The translations under genes were made by a program, and so were the position numbers. The notes under the pieces were generated by a model, which was not told the origin of the DNA, searched no databases, and saw only the letters and a program-made list of their open reading frames with translations. Source: Methylosinus sp. PW1 (GTDB lineage: Bacteria; Pseudomonadota; Alphaproteobacteria; Rhizobiales; Beijerinckiaceae). From it: a stretch of 64,000 nucleotides of DNA. Location: the NCBI RefSeq assembly GCF_000745215.1, contig NZ_JQNK01000008.1:711001-775000 (forward strand). The letters run 5' to 3'. Shown here in pieces: positions 24,704 through 32,787 of this stretch (position 1 is the stretch's first letter; each line of letters opens with the position of its first letter).

Positions 24704-26767
24704 TCATCCCCACATTCCCCGCATCTTCGCCCGCACATCGACCCGCAGCCCACCCCCTGCGAGACGCTCGCCCACGGTCGCAGCGGCCGGCCAACTCACG
24801 CATTCAAAAAACCGCAGCATCTCTGCCGGAATGAAGCGTGTGCGCGCGGCGTAGACATGCCGGTCGCCCTGCGCCGGCTGGCCGTGGGTGAAAAATCGCT
24901 GCGGCGTCACCAGCCGCAGGCTGTCCTTCGCGCGCGTCATCGCGACATAGAGCAGCCGGCGCTCCTCCTCTATCTCCGCCGCTGTTCCCGTCGCGAGATC
25001 GGAGGGGATGCAGCCGTCGACGGCGTTCAGCACGAAGACCGACTTCCACTCCTGCCCTTTGGCGGAATGGATCGTCGAGAGGATGAGATAATCCTCGTCG
25101 CGCAGCGGCGGGCCGGCCTCGTCGCTGGTCGCGTCCGGCGGGTCGAGCGTCAGCTCGGTGAGGAAGCGCTCGCGCGAGGGATAGCAGGCGGCGATCTGCT
25201 CGAGCTGGACGAGATCGGCGAGGCGGCTCGGCGCGTCCTCGTGCAGGCGCTCGAGATGCGGCTCATACCAGCGGCGCGCCGCTTCCATCTCCGCCGGCCA
25301 GCCCTCCCGCGCATGCAGCACTTGCATCGTCGCGACGAGGCCGCGCCACTCCTCGCCGGCGCGCGGCGGCGTCGGCGCCTCGGAGAGGCAGGTGAGCGGG
25401 TCCGGGCGCTCGATCAGGAAGTCGAGAATCTTCTGCGCGGAGGAGGGGCCGACGCCGGGCAGGATTTGCAGTATGCGAAAGCCGGCAACGCGATCGCGCG
25501 GGTTCTGCGCGAAGCGCAGCAAAGCGAGAACATCCTTCACATGGGCGCTGTCGAGGAATTTCAGCCCGCCGAATTTCACGAAGGGAATGTTGCGGCGGGC
25601 GAGCTCCAGCTCCAACATGGCGCTGTGATGCGAGGCGCGGAACAGCGCCGCCTGCTGCTTCAGCGTCATGCCGGCTTCGCGCGCCTCGAGCACGCGCTCG
25701 GCGATGAAACGCGCCTGATCGCTCTCGTCGCGCACGGCGACGAGCTGCGGTCGCTCCGAGGAGCGGCGCTCTGTCCAGAGGTTCTTGGCGTAGCGCTCGG
25801 CGGCGAGCGAGATCACTGCGTTGGCCGCGGCGAGGATCGGCTCGGTCGAGCGATAATTGCGGTCGAGCGTGACGATTTCCGCCGGCGGCGTGAAGCTCTT
25901 CGGAAATTCCAGAATGTTGCGCACAGTGGCGGCGCGGAAGGAATAGATGGATTGCGCATCGTCACCGACGACGGTGAGCCCTTGGCCCTTGGGCTTCAAG
26001 GCGAGCAGGATGGAGGCCTGGAGGCGATTGGTGTCCTGATATTCGTCGACGAGAATGTGATCGAAGCGGCCGCCGATCTCCTCTGCGAGGGCTTCGTCCT
26101 GCGTCATCTGCGCCCAATAGAGCAGGAGATCATCGTAATCGAGCACATTCTGCGCCTGCTTCGCCTCGACATAGGCGGCGAACAAGCGGCGCAGCTCGTC
26201 ATGCCAGCGGGCGCACCAGGGGAAGGCGCCGAGCAGCGCCTGCTCGAGAGGGATTTCGGCGTTCACGGCGCGGGAGTAGATCGCGAGGCACGTTCCCTTG
26301 GTCGGGAAGCGGCTCTCGGTCTTGGAGAAGCCGAGCTCGTGGCGGATGAGATTCATCAGATCGGCAGAGTCTTCGCGATCATGGATGGTGAAGGCGGGAT
26401 CGAGGCCGATGGCGCCGGCATATTCGCGCAGCAGCCTCGCGCCGATCGCGTGAAACGTGCCCGCCCAGGCGAGGACATCGCCGCCGCCCTTGGCGCCCAG
26501 CGCCTCGGCGCAGATGCGCTCGACCCGGCGCGTCATCTCGGCGGCGGCGCGGCGGGAGAAGGTCATCAGCAACATGCGCATCGGATCGGCGCCCCGGACG
26601 ATGAGATGTGCGACCCGATGGGCGAGCGTGTTCGTCTTGCCGGAGCCTGCGCCAGCGATGATGAGCAGTGGGCCGCCGGCGGAAGCCGACGAGCCGTCAG
26701 CTAGGCCGTGCTCGACGGCGCGGCGCTGTTCGGCGTTGAGCTTTTCGAGATAGGCGACGGCGGTCAT
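24704..26767 (-). CDS. UvrD/Rep-like ATP-dependent DNA helicase
   Basis: 687-residue superfamily 1A 3'-5' helicase. Walker A GAGSGKT is at 39-45, motif II VDEYQDTN, motif III VGDDAQSIYSFRAA, motif IV LDRNYRST, then STIHSAKGQEWKSVFV and RRLLYVAMTRAKDSL. Shorter than the chromosomal UvrD usual for this group, with no C-terminal RNAP-binding extension seen. It stands alone beside the nested insertion sequences, so it could be backbone-like repair cargo or half of a defence pair whose partner was lost. The long open frame on the opposite strand is a shadow. Confidence 0.85.
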   Translation of the reverse strand: MTAVAYLEKLNAEQRRAVEHGLADGSSASAGGPLLIIAGAGSGKTNTLAHRVAHLIVRGADPMRMLLMTFSRRAAAEMTRRVERICAEALGAKGGGDVLAWAGTFHAIGARLLREYAGAIGLDPAFTIHDREDSADLMNLIRHELGFSKTESRFPTKGTCLAIYSRAVNAEIPLEQALLGAFPWCARWHDELRRLFAAYVEAKQAQNVLDYDDLLLYWAQMTQDEALAEEIGGRFDHILVDEYQDTNRLQASILLALKPKGQGLTVVGDDAQSIYSFRAATVRNILEFPKSFTPPAEIVTLDRNYRSTEPILAAANAVISLAAERYAKNLWTERRSSERPQLVAVRDESDQARFIAERVLEAREAGMTLKQQAALFRASHHSAMLELELARRNIPFVKFGGLKFLDSAHVKDVLALLRFAQNPRDRVAGFRILQILPGVGPSSAQKILDFLIERPDPLTCLSEAPTPPRAGEEWRGLVATMQVLHAREGWPAEMEAARRWYEPHLERLHEDAPSRLADLVQLEQIAACYPSRERFLTELTLDPPDATSDEAGPPLRDEDYLILSTIHSAKGQEWKSVFVLNAVDGCIPSDLATGTAAEIEEERRLLYVAMTRAKDSLRLVTPQRFFTHGQPAQGDRHVYAARTRFIPAEMLRFFECVSWPAAATVGERLAGGGLRVDVRAKMRGMWG

Positions 26768-27019
26768 GGGCGAATCGGCAGGGTGAGCGAGCGCGTGGAG
26801 TGAAACATAATTCTTGTTTTGTTCGCAATGGCGGCGTATCTCGGGGAGATGAAAGTGACGCTGGTGGGGCGGTTCGAATTTCCAGGAGGTACCATAAGCG
26901 ATATTTCGCTCCCGTACCAGCGACGTTTCGCCGGCTTTGATTTGCCCCGCTATACGATGATGCGTAGGATTCTATCTCAAGCTAGAAGTCGTGCATCCTA
27001 ACCACCTGGGTATCGCTCA
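26768..27019. other. Intergenic region upstream of the DUF262 operon
   Basis: 252 bp between divergent genes. A 30-bp patch at 26911-26940 resembles the IS256 coding segment for ARYQRRFPGFD, perhaps a decayed scrap. The promoter of the DUF262 operon should be here, but no convincing boxes were seen. Confidence 0.35.
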
Positions 27020-28228
27020 ATGTCTGCCGACAAATCCTCTCCTCACCCTTCGGCTGATGACGAAAACGAAACTGCGCCTGACGCTATCGATGATGAAGAT
27101 ACTGGCCGAGGCGATGCATTTGTCAAACCCTGGGATCCCGGCAAAATCCGAATCACAACGAAGCACTTTTCTCTGCGGGACGTCGTAGATCAAATTCGCG
27201 ATAAGGATATAGATTTGTCGCCTGATTTCCAGCGTGATTATGTTTGGAAGCAACGTCAACGTACACGGCTTATTGAGTCTATACTTCTTGGTATACCTCT
27301 TCCTGCGTTCTATTTTAATCAGGATAACGAAGGAAAATACCAGGTCGTTGACGGCGTTCAGCGGCTTTCAACTATATCACTATTCATGCAGGACAATCAC
27401 ACGCTGGACAAGGCCGATCTTGAGTATTTAACTGATCTTCATGATTTGAAATTTTCTGAGCTGGATTCTCCAGCTCTACGTCGCTTTCGAAGCACGCAAA
27501 TCGTGGTTCATATTATAGAGCCACAAACGCCAGACGAGGTAAAATACGATATTTTTAGTCGAGTTAATACCCTTGGTAGTCCGCTTTCTGCCCAAGAAAT
27601 TCGTCATGCTATGAGCAAGCAGCGATCTAGAGATTTTCTTACAGAGCTTTCTGAGATGCGTGAATTTGATGAGGCAACACAGTGGCATTATTGGCGTCGA
27701 ACGCAAAACTCAAATGGTCGATTTGATAAAGTTCGAGATAGCGGAAGAATGACTAATCGTGAGCTTATTTTGCGATTCTGTGCATTCCGCAACTATTCTG
27801 ATGCGGAGTATAGAAAGCATTCTAGCCTTGATGCGTTTCTGGTAGCGTATACTAAAAGACTTGATGGTTGCTCGAGCGATCAGCCAGCGGTCTCGGCCAA
27901 GGAAATGGATGAGCTCAAAGTGGATTTCTCGCGGGCGATGCAGAATGCTCATAACATTTTACAAAAGGCTGCATTTCGTCGCTTCCCACCTAACCAAGTA
28001 AGGCGAGGGCCAATCAATCGTGCTGTATTTGAAGCACAGGCTATAGCCCTGGCTGACTATCGGCTCGATTTATTGTTACCAAATAAGCAGAAGATTGTTG
28101 ACGCATTTCGTTCTGTTTTTGCCGATCCGGAATACTCCCGATCTGTTACTGTAGGAACCGGTGATCCAAAGGCGGTAGAGAGAAGACTCTGTTATACTAA
28201 AGATATTTTGGCGGGGGCAATAAAATGA
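27020..28228 (+). CDS. DUF262 (GmrSD/ParB-like N-domain) protein
   Basis: 402 residues. The DUF262 core is clear: DIDLSPDFQRDYVWKQRQRT (about 57-76), then LIESILLGIPLPAFYFNQ and VVDGVQRLSTISLF, where the usual DGQQR reads DGVQR. This domain binds or hydrolyses nucleotides in GmrS/BrxU-type restriction proteins. No DUF1524 HNH nuclease half is fused, so a separate effector is expected. First of three coupled low-GC genes; overlaps the ATPase by ATGA. Start ATG 27020; the first 35 residues are acidic and disordered. Confidence 0.85.
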   Translation: MSADKSSPHPSADDENETAPDAIDDEDTGRGDAFVKPWDPGKIRITTKHFSLRDVVDQIRDKDIDLSPDFQRDYVWKQRQRTRLIESILLGIPLPAFYFNQDNEGKYQVVDGVQRLSTISLFMQDNHTLDKADLEYLTDLHDLKFSELDSPALRRFRSTQIVVHIIEPQTPDEVKYDIFSRVNTLGSPLSAQEIRHAMSKQRSRDFLTELSEMREFDEATQWHYWRRTQNSNGRFDKVRDSGRMTNRELILRFCAFRNYSDAEYRKHSSLDAFLVAYTKRLDGCSSDQPAVSAKEMDELKVDFSRAMQNAHNILQKAAFRRFPPNQVRRGPINRAVFEAQAIALADYRLDLLLPNKQKIVDAFRSVFADPEYSRSVTVGTGDPKAVERRLCYTKDILAGAIK

Positions 28229-29331
28229 TCACGGGAGTTGACATTCAAAACTTCAAGCGCTTTCAAAGTCAATATTTTAAACTAGGGCCATTGAGCATCC
28301 TGACGGGCTTGAATGGATCGGGAAAGACGTCAGTGGTCCACGCGCTTTTGTTGGCGTGGGAGGCATCGGCGGGAGCTTCGGACAATACGGTTCGATTGAA
28401 TGGACCCTTCGGAATCGAACTTGGTACCGCTGAAGACGTACGAAATTGGAACTCCATCGATCCAATCGAGATAAAAATAAGCTCCAACTCGAAAGAGACT
28501 TCAAACTGGAAGTTTGGCGCGCCTGCTGATGACGCACTTTATCTGACTGTTGAGGAAAAGCCTGAAAGTCCACCGGCGGCGTATTCTGCGTGCCCGAGAT
28601 CTTTTACGTATCTGTGTGCGGAACGCCTCGGCCCGAAAAGTATTTTAGGAGCCTCTCCGTATCCAGCGGAACAACTCGAAGTTGGAGTTCGCGGTGAGCA
28701 ATGTGCGCAATTGCTGGCAACGCTCGGCGGAAAGTTGATGGAGGATATTAATCGGTTGCATCCCGATAGGGAAAAGAATGCACCGGCCCTTCTGAAGTAT
28801 GAGGTAGAGCACTGGCTTGGGGAAATCGCGAGACCGGTCGAAATAAACGCTGAGCGCTACCAAGGTTCTTCCGTTACAGCTCTAAGTTTCAGAGAACCCG
28901 GAGGAACGTGGGTGCGAGCGCCGAACATGGGCTTCGGAGTGTCATACGCCCTTCCTGTGATCTTAGGTGGCCTCATCGCTATGACGGGAGGTCTTTTCAT
29001 TGTTGAAAACCCCGAAGCGCATTTGCATCCAGCAGGACAGTCGCGCATCGGAATATTTCTAGCGTGGCTCGCCGGTCGAGGTGTCCAAGTAATCATAGAG
29101 ACTCATTCAGATCATGTTTTGAATGGCATCCGCAGAGCGATCGGAGAGTACAATTACCTCGATCACGACAAGGCGGTGGTGCACTTTTTTGATTCGATTG
29201 AAGGTGATGATATTGCTGTCCACGAACTTCGCTTCACTCCCATTGGCGGCGTTTCCGACTGGCCCCTTGGCTTTTTTGATCAGTATCAGATTGATGTCGC
29301 CTCGCTGGGGCGACTTCGTAGAAAGAGGTGA
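28225..29331 (+). CDS. AAA ATPase of ABC/OLD type with DUF3696 C-terminus
   Basis: 368-residue SMC/ABC-like ATPase. Walker A GLNGSGKTS is at 28-36; Walker B with D-loop is LFIVENPEAHLHPAGQSR; the switch histidine is in VIIETHSDHVLNGIR. The C-terminus GGVSDWPLGFFDQY is typical of DUF3696. Such single-P-loop ATPases act as sensors in PARIS, Septu and OLD-type defence. It lies between the DUF262 gene and the third gene. Confidence 0.85.
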   Translation: MITGVDIQNFKRFQSQYFKLGPLSILTGLNGSGKTSVVHALLLAWEASAGASDNTVRLNGPFGIELGTAEDVRNWNSIDPIEIKISSNSKETSNWKFGAPADDALYLTVEEKPESPPAAYSACPRSFTYLCAERLGPKSILGASPYPAEQLEVGVRGEQCAQLLATLGGKLMEDINRLHPDREKNAPALLKYEVEHWLGEIARPVEINAERYQGSSVTALSFREPGGTWVRAPNMGFGVSYALPVILGGLIAMTGGLFIVENPEAHLHPAGQSRIGIFLAWLAGRGVQVIIETHSDHVLNGIRRAIGEYNYLDHDKAVVHFFDSIEGDDIAVHELRFTPIGGVSDWPLGFFDQYQIDVASLGRLRRKR

Positions 29332-29334
29332 CTT

Positions 29335-30339
29335 TTGGCGTTCGTTGTGGATGGTTCCGAGTGGCATTTCGATGGCTGGTCTGCGGATGAAGTCGCTGCC
29401 AGCATCGAACTTATGCTCGAACGAGTTTCGACGGCCCAGGCCCGGCGGGAAGCTATTTGGATTGGGGATGACCTCCAGACGCGGCCAGTGCTGGGCGAGT
29501 TTGATATTTGGAGTTTGTTTTCTCCGGAGTCGCCTCTGAAATTATCACCTGAGTTGCGCCAAGAGCTTGCAGCATGGCTTGGAAAAGCGCTTCGTTATGC
29601 CGACGAGAATGTTTGGCCGGACGGTATGGAAGAAACAATTATTCGAGTTGACTGCGACCCGGCTATCGAAAATATTGACGTCGCATGGGCGCACCATAAC
29701 GTCAGGAATAGGAGAGCAGTAGCTTGCCTATCTATCCGCCGATCTGGTCCACACCAGACAGTGTCAGGCAGAGGTGTTGCCACTATCTATTGGATTAATT
29801 GTGAAGAAAATCACAAGAACTTCTGGCGGTCTGCAATTGATGTTGAAGGTAATAACGAAGAGACATTGCAGAGCATTGCGCCGCACGCTTTCCCAAACCT
29901 CTATTTTTATCCGGCCGTTTGGCGTGGACTGAGGAGTCTTGTCGGCGGGTACTACGCGTTGAGTTTCGAAATTCGACGATATCTAAGTATACTTGATGAT
30001 TATGGCGGTGCTGCTTTCACTTGCCCTCCACCAGCGCTTAGTCCTGCGGAGTTTGCAAATTCTAGCGACAGATCGTGCCCTCCAAACCAACTTGTTGAGC
30101 AGAGGTTTGAACAGTTAAATCTCTCGATGGCGCCGGAGAAGCCCAATGTATACAATAACTCCCGCTGCCGTCAGGCGCGCGAGGTTCAAATTGGACCACG
30201 TACACTCTATTGTGAGTGGCACGGCAAATTGGAACCGCATCAAAATAGATTGTACCTTCATCCGCCTATCCCGGAATGCGGCGATAAAATTGTCATCGCA
30301 ATTTTCCACCCGCATTTGCCGCTGCCTGGAGATAATTAA
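29335..30339 (+). CDS. Unknown third protein of the DUF262-DUF3696 operon, candidate effector
   Basis: 334 residues, function not recognised. Begins at TTG 29335, only three bases after the ATPase stop and in the same frame; AGAGGTG just upstream is a good ribosome-binding site, which favours a separate start over a split fusion. Visible features: helical segment AASIELMLERVSTAQARRE, PNLYFYPAVWRGLRSLVGGY, and a conserved-looking C-terminus with REVQIGPRTLYCEWHGKL followed by NRLYLHPP and IVIAIFHPHLPL. The clustered His/Trp/Arg residues there could be an active site or ligand site. Low GC like its operon. Confidence 0.6.
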   Translation: MAFVVDGSEWHFDGWSADEVAASIELMLERVSTAQARREAIWIGDDLQTRPVLGEFDIWSLFSPESPLKLSPELRQELAAWLGKALRYADENVWPDGMEETIIRVDCDPAIENIDVAWAHHNVRNRRAVACLSIRRSGPHQTVSGRGVATIYWINCEENHKNFWRSAIDVEGNNEETLQSIAPHAFPNLYFYPAVWRGLRSLVGGYYALSFEIRRYLSILDDYGGAAFTCPPPALSPAEFANSSDRSCPPNQLVEQRFEQLNLSMAPEKPNVYNNSRCRQAREVQIGPRTLYCEWHGKLEPHQNRLYLHPPIPECGDKIVIAIFHPHLPLPGDN

Positions 30340-30413
30340 TTGCGACTAGCAATACCTGCACGCGTGATGCTATTTTTTCGAAATTGACGGCCTGAGTCGG
30401 GTCACGAGGGTTC

Positions 30414-32570
30414 TCATTCTCCCTTCGTCTTTCTCATCCGCCTGCGTCCCGGACCCGCGCCATCCGTCCCCCTCCGCTTCCGCGAGAATGGCGGCCGCAG
30501 CTTGTCCTGCACCCAGGGCAGCAGGCGGATCGGGTGAGGCTGTAGATGCGCCGTCACGATCGGAATCTTCATGATGCTCGGCAGCATGTCGGCGAGCGCG
30601 ATCGCGTCGCAGTAGATTTCCTCGGTCGGGGTGGCGCCCGAATGCCCCATGATGTCGCTCCGAATCTCGCTATGAATCCCCTTCTGCTTCAATGAATTGC
30701 CGAAAGATTTGCGCATCGAATGGATGACCTTCTTGCGCTCCTTGGCGTCGGGAATGGCTTGGTGCAGGCCGTCGATCAGCTCGTCATAGAGCCGATCGCC
30801 CAGAGGTGACGAGGATGTCGGCGATTTGAGATCGGGGAAGACCATCTCATAGCCGAGTGCTCTCACGGCCGCGACATAATCGAGAAAGCCGAGGCGGATG
30901 AGCTCCGGGTGCAGAACGACCGAGCGTTCGGAATACAGATTTTTGATGCGCCGAATTTCGCTCGTTCTGATCTTTATATAGTGGAGGCGTTGTAACTTGC
31001 CGTCGATCACCGTGTCGACGTAGGCCACGTCGCGGACGGAGAGGCCGCAGATCTCCTCGCGCCGCGCTCCGGTGTAGTGGAGCATGAGCGTCGCGAAATA
31101 CAGCGCGCGGTGGAAGACGTGCGGGCCTGGGATCAATATCTCGTCGTCTTTCCAACCGGCGCAGCCGATAAAGAAGGCGAGGCGGAAGATGGCGCCGGCG
31201 TCGGCTTCGGTCAGGAGTCCACGCTTCGTGCGCCCGCGTTCCGTGGACTTGCGACGCATCAGCGTCATGTCGATGTCCCGGTCGAGCTTGTGGCCGCGGC
31301 TTCGAATATGGGCGAGGACCTGGCCCAGAAATGAAAAATGCCGATTGACCGTTCCGGCGACCAAGCCGCGCTCCGATGGCGGCTTGGCCGCGCCGATCGC
31401 GCGAAGCTGGTCGAGCGTCCTGTGATTGTCTCGCGGGCTGCGGCCGTAGCTCTTGGCGACAGCGCCGAAGAGGTCGTCGAGATCGCCCAGGTGCTTCTGG
31501 TGGATGTCTTCGAACTCGACGACGCCCTGCTCGAGGAGGAGCCTCGCGAAAAGCCGCGAAATCTGACGCACCTGACGCTGGGATTTCGTGTCCCAGGCCT
31601 TGGCGTCCGCATTCTTCTGGATGATCCCCTCGGCGAGCACGACGAATGGATGCTCGTCGAGCGTCAACGGCTTCGTTCTCGCCGCCTTGGCGGGACTCGG
31701 CGTGGGCGCGGGGTCGGCAGACGGCGGCGCATGTTCGTTTCGGGCGCCTTCGACCGTCGCGGTCGCTTCTCGAGGGACGACAATCGGGGATGAGGCGAGG
31801 GGCGCAACGACAAGCCTCGTCTCGGCGTGATCGACCGAGTCGCGGGGCGCCTTGGCGTGATCCTTCAGAATGTCGGCGATGGTCTTCTCGATCTCGACGC
31901 GCACGCCGTCATGCCGGCGCTCCGACTGAAAATTCGCCTCGGCGAAGGCCCGGTAGACCGTCTCCTGCGCGAGCGCGAGATTCATCGGATTGGGCTCGCC
32001 GCCGACCTCCTCGACGAGCGTCGCGAGCCGCTCCTGCTTTTCGGCGGAGACGTTTTGGCGCTGCATGAGATCGAGCATGAAGGCGATCTCGGCGATCTCG
32101 TCCGGCCTCATGCCCTGCGCCGCCATTTGCGCGGCGGAGCGCTCGTCGACGGCCGCGGCGCGCCCGCGCGTCTCGAGCAGGCGATAGACGTGCCCCATCA
32201 CGCGCTCGCTGCGGCGGCTCTTCTCGGGATCGAAATCGTTCTCCGTGCGTTCGCGCGCCGCTACGGCCTCGAGCTTGTCGAGGTGCTGCGTGAAGACGAT
32301 GCGGAACACCTTCTGAATTTGCTGCTGTGAGAGGCGACTGGTCATGGCGGCCGGAAAGAAACAACGATCGGCGAGCGCGGAAATCTGGCCGGCGAGGTAG
32401 CGCGCTCTCCCGGGGTTGCTGGTGCGCAGGCCGAGAATCAGCGTCGCAGAATTTCTCGATTCGGCAAGCGCCGATGGCAGTCGCCGCCGCCAATAATAGA
32501 ACGCGCCGCGACGCACGACATGGGGTATGGCGGGCACGAAAATCTCCGTGGTGTACCAGCCATGTGTCAC
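30414..32570 (-). CDS. Tyrosine recombinase / phage-type integrase of the island
   Basis: 718-residue site-specific recombinase. The N-terminal part (FYYWRRRLPSALAES) matches DUF6538-type arm domains; a Pro-rich linker lies at about 290; the catalytic domain covers 460-690. Catalytic residues: Arg in YTGARREEICGL, His-x-x-Arg in HSMRKSFGNSL, His in MGHSGATPTEE and the nucleophile Tyr in EEIYCDA. It reads away from tRNA-Gln with 64 bp between, the classic layout of an island whose attachment site is the tRNA 3' end. Confidence 0.9.
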   Translation of the reverse strand: MTHGWYTTEIFVPAIPHVVRRGAFYYWRRRLPSALAESRNSATLILGLRTSNPGRARYLAGQISALADRCFFPAAMTSRLSQQQIQKVFRIVFTQHLDKLEAVAARERTENDFDPEKSRRSERVMGHVYRLLETRGRAAAVDERSAAQMAAQGMRPDEIAEIAFMLDLMQRQNVSAEKQERLATLVEEVGGEPNPMNLALAQETVYRAFAEANFQSERRHDGVRVEIEKTIADILKDHAKAPRDSVDHAETRLVVAPLASSPIVVPREATATVEGARNEHAPPSADPAPTPSPAKAARTKPLTLDEHPFVVLAEGIIQKNADAKAWDTKSQRQVRQISRLFARLLLEQGVVEFEDIHQKHLGDLDDLFGAVAKSYGRSPRDNHRTLDQLRAIGAAKPPSERGLVAGTVNRHFSFLGQVLAHIRSRGHKLDRDIDMTLMRRKSTERGRTKRGLLTEADAGAIFRLAFFIGCAGWKDDEILIPGPHVFHRALYFATLMLHYTGARREEICGLSVRDVAYVDTVIDGKLQRLHYIKIRTSEIRRIKNLYSERSVVLHPELIRLGFLDYVAAVRALGYEMVFPDLKSPTSSSPLGDRLYDELIDGLHQAIPDAKERKKVIHSMRKSFGNSLKQKGIHSEIRSDIMGHSGATPTEEIYCDAIALADMLPSIMKIPIVTAHLQPHPIRLLPWVQDKLRPPFSRKRRGTDGAGPGRRRMRKTKGE

Positions 32571-32660
32571 ACGGATGTGGAAACGCGCCCCAGCTGAAGC
32601 GATTTTCTAGCGATTCCAATGATTTGCGGAATTCTGGCTGGGGCGGGAGGATTCGAACCT
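32571..32660. other. Probable attachment site (att) at the tRNA-Gln 3' end
   Basis: The integrase starts 64 bp from the 3' end of tRNA-Gln. Integrases of this type recombine within the 3' half or end of a tRNA and rebuild it. No second copy of the tRNA 3' sequence was found in the window, so the other att site should lie left of position 1. Confidence 0.5.
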
Positions 32661-32709
32661 CCGTATGGCGGAATCAAAATCCGCTGCCTTACCACTTGGC
32701 GACGCCCCA
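32635..32709 (-). tRNA. tRNA-Gln (anticodon UUG)
   Basis: 75 nt on the minus strand. Acceptor arm TGGGGCG pairs with CGCCCCA, followed by G and encoded CCA (32635-32637). The anticodon loop holds TTTTGAT, giving UUG; the T-loop shows GGTTCGAATCC. The cloverleaf is complete, so the island insertion left the gene functional. Confidence 0.95.
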
Positions 32710-32787
32710 TCGCGCCGACCGGCCGACTCGCCGGCGGCGGCTATCCCATAATGCCCCGGCGTCGCCTCCGCAACCGTCTCGCGCGCT

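Noticed and set aside
24539-26704. 721-codon plus-strand open frame opposite the UvrD-like helicase
   Set aside because: Shadow frame; the helicase on the minus strand has every SF1 motif in order.
26862-26890. GGGGCGGTTCGAATTTCC patch resembling a tRNA T-loop, considered as second att site
   Set aside because: Only about ten bases match the tRNA-Gln 3' end and the match is broken; not a credible att copy.
26911-26940. 30-bp similarity to the IS256 coding segment ARYQRRFPGFD
   Set aside because: About three quarters of the bases match over a short patch, with no terminal repeat or further similarity; too weak to call a mobile element.
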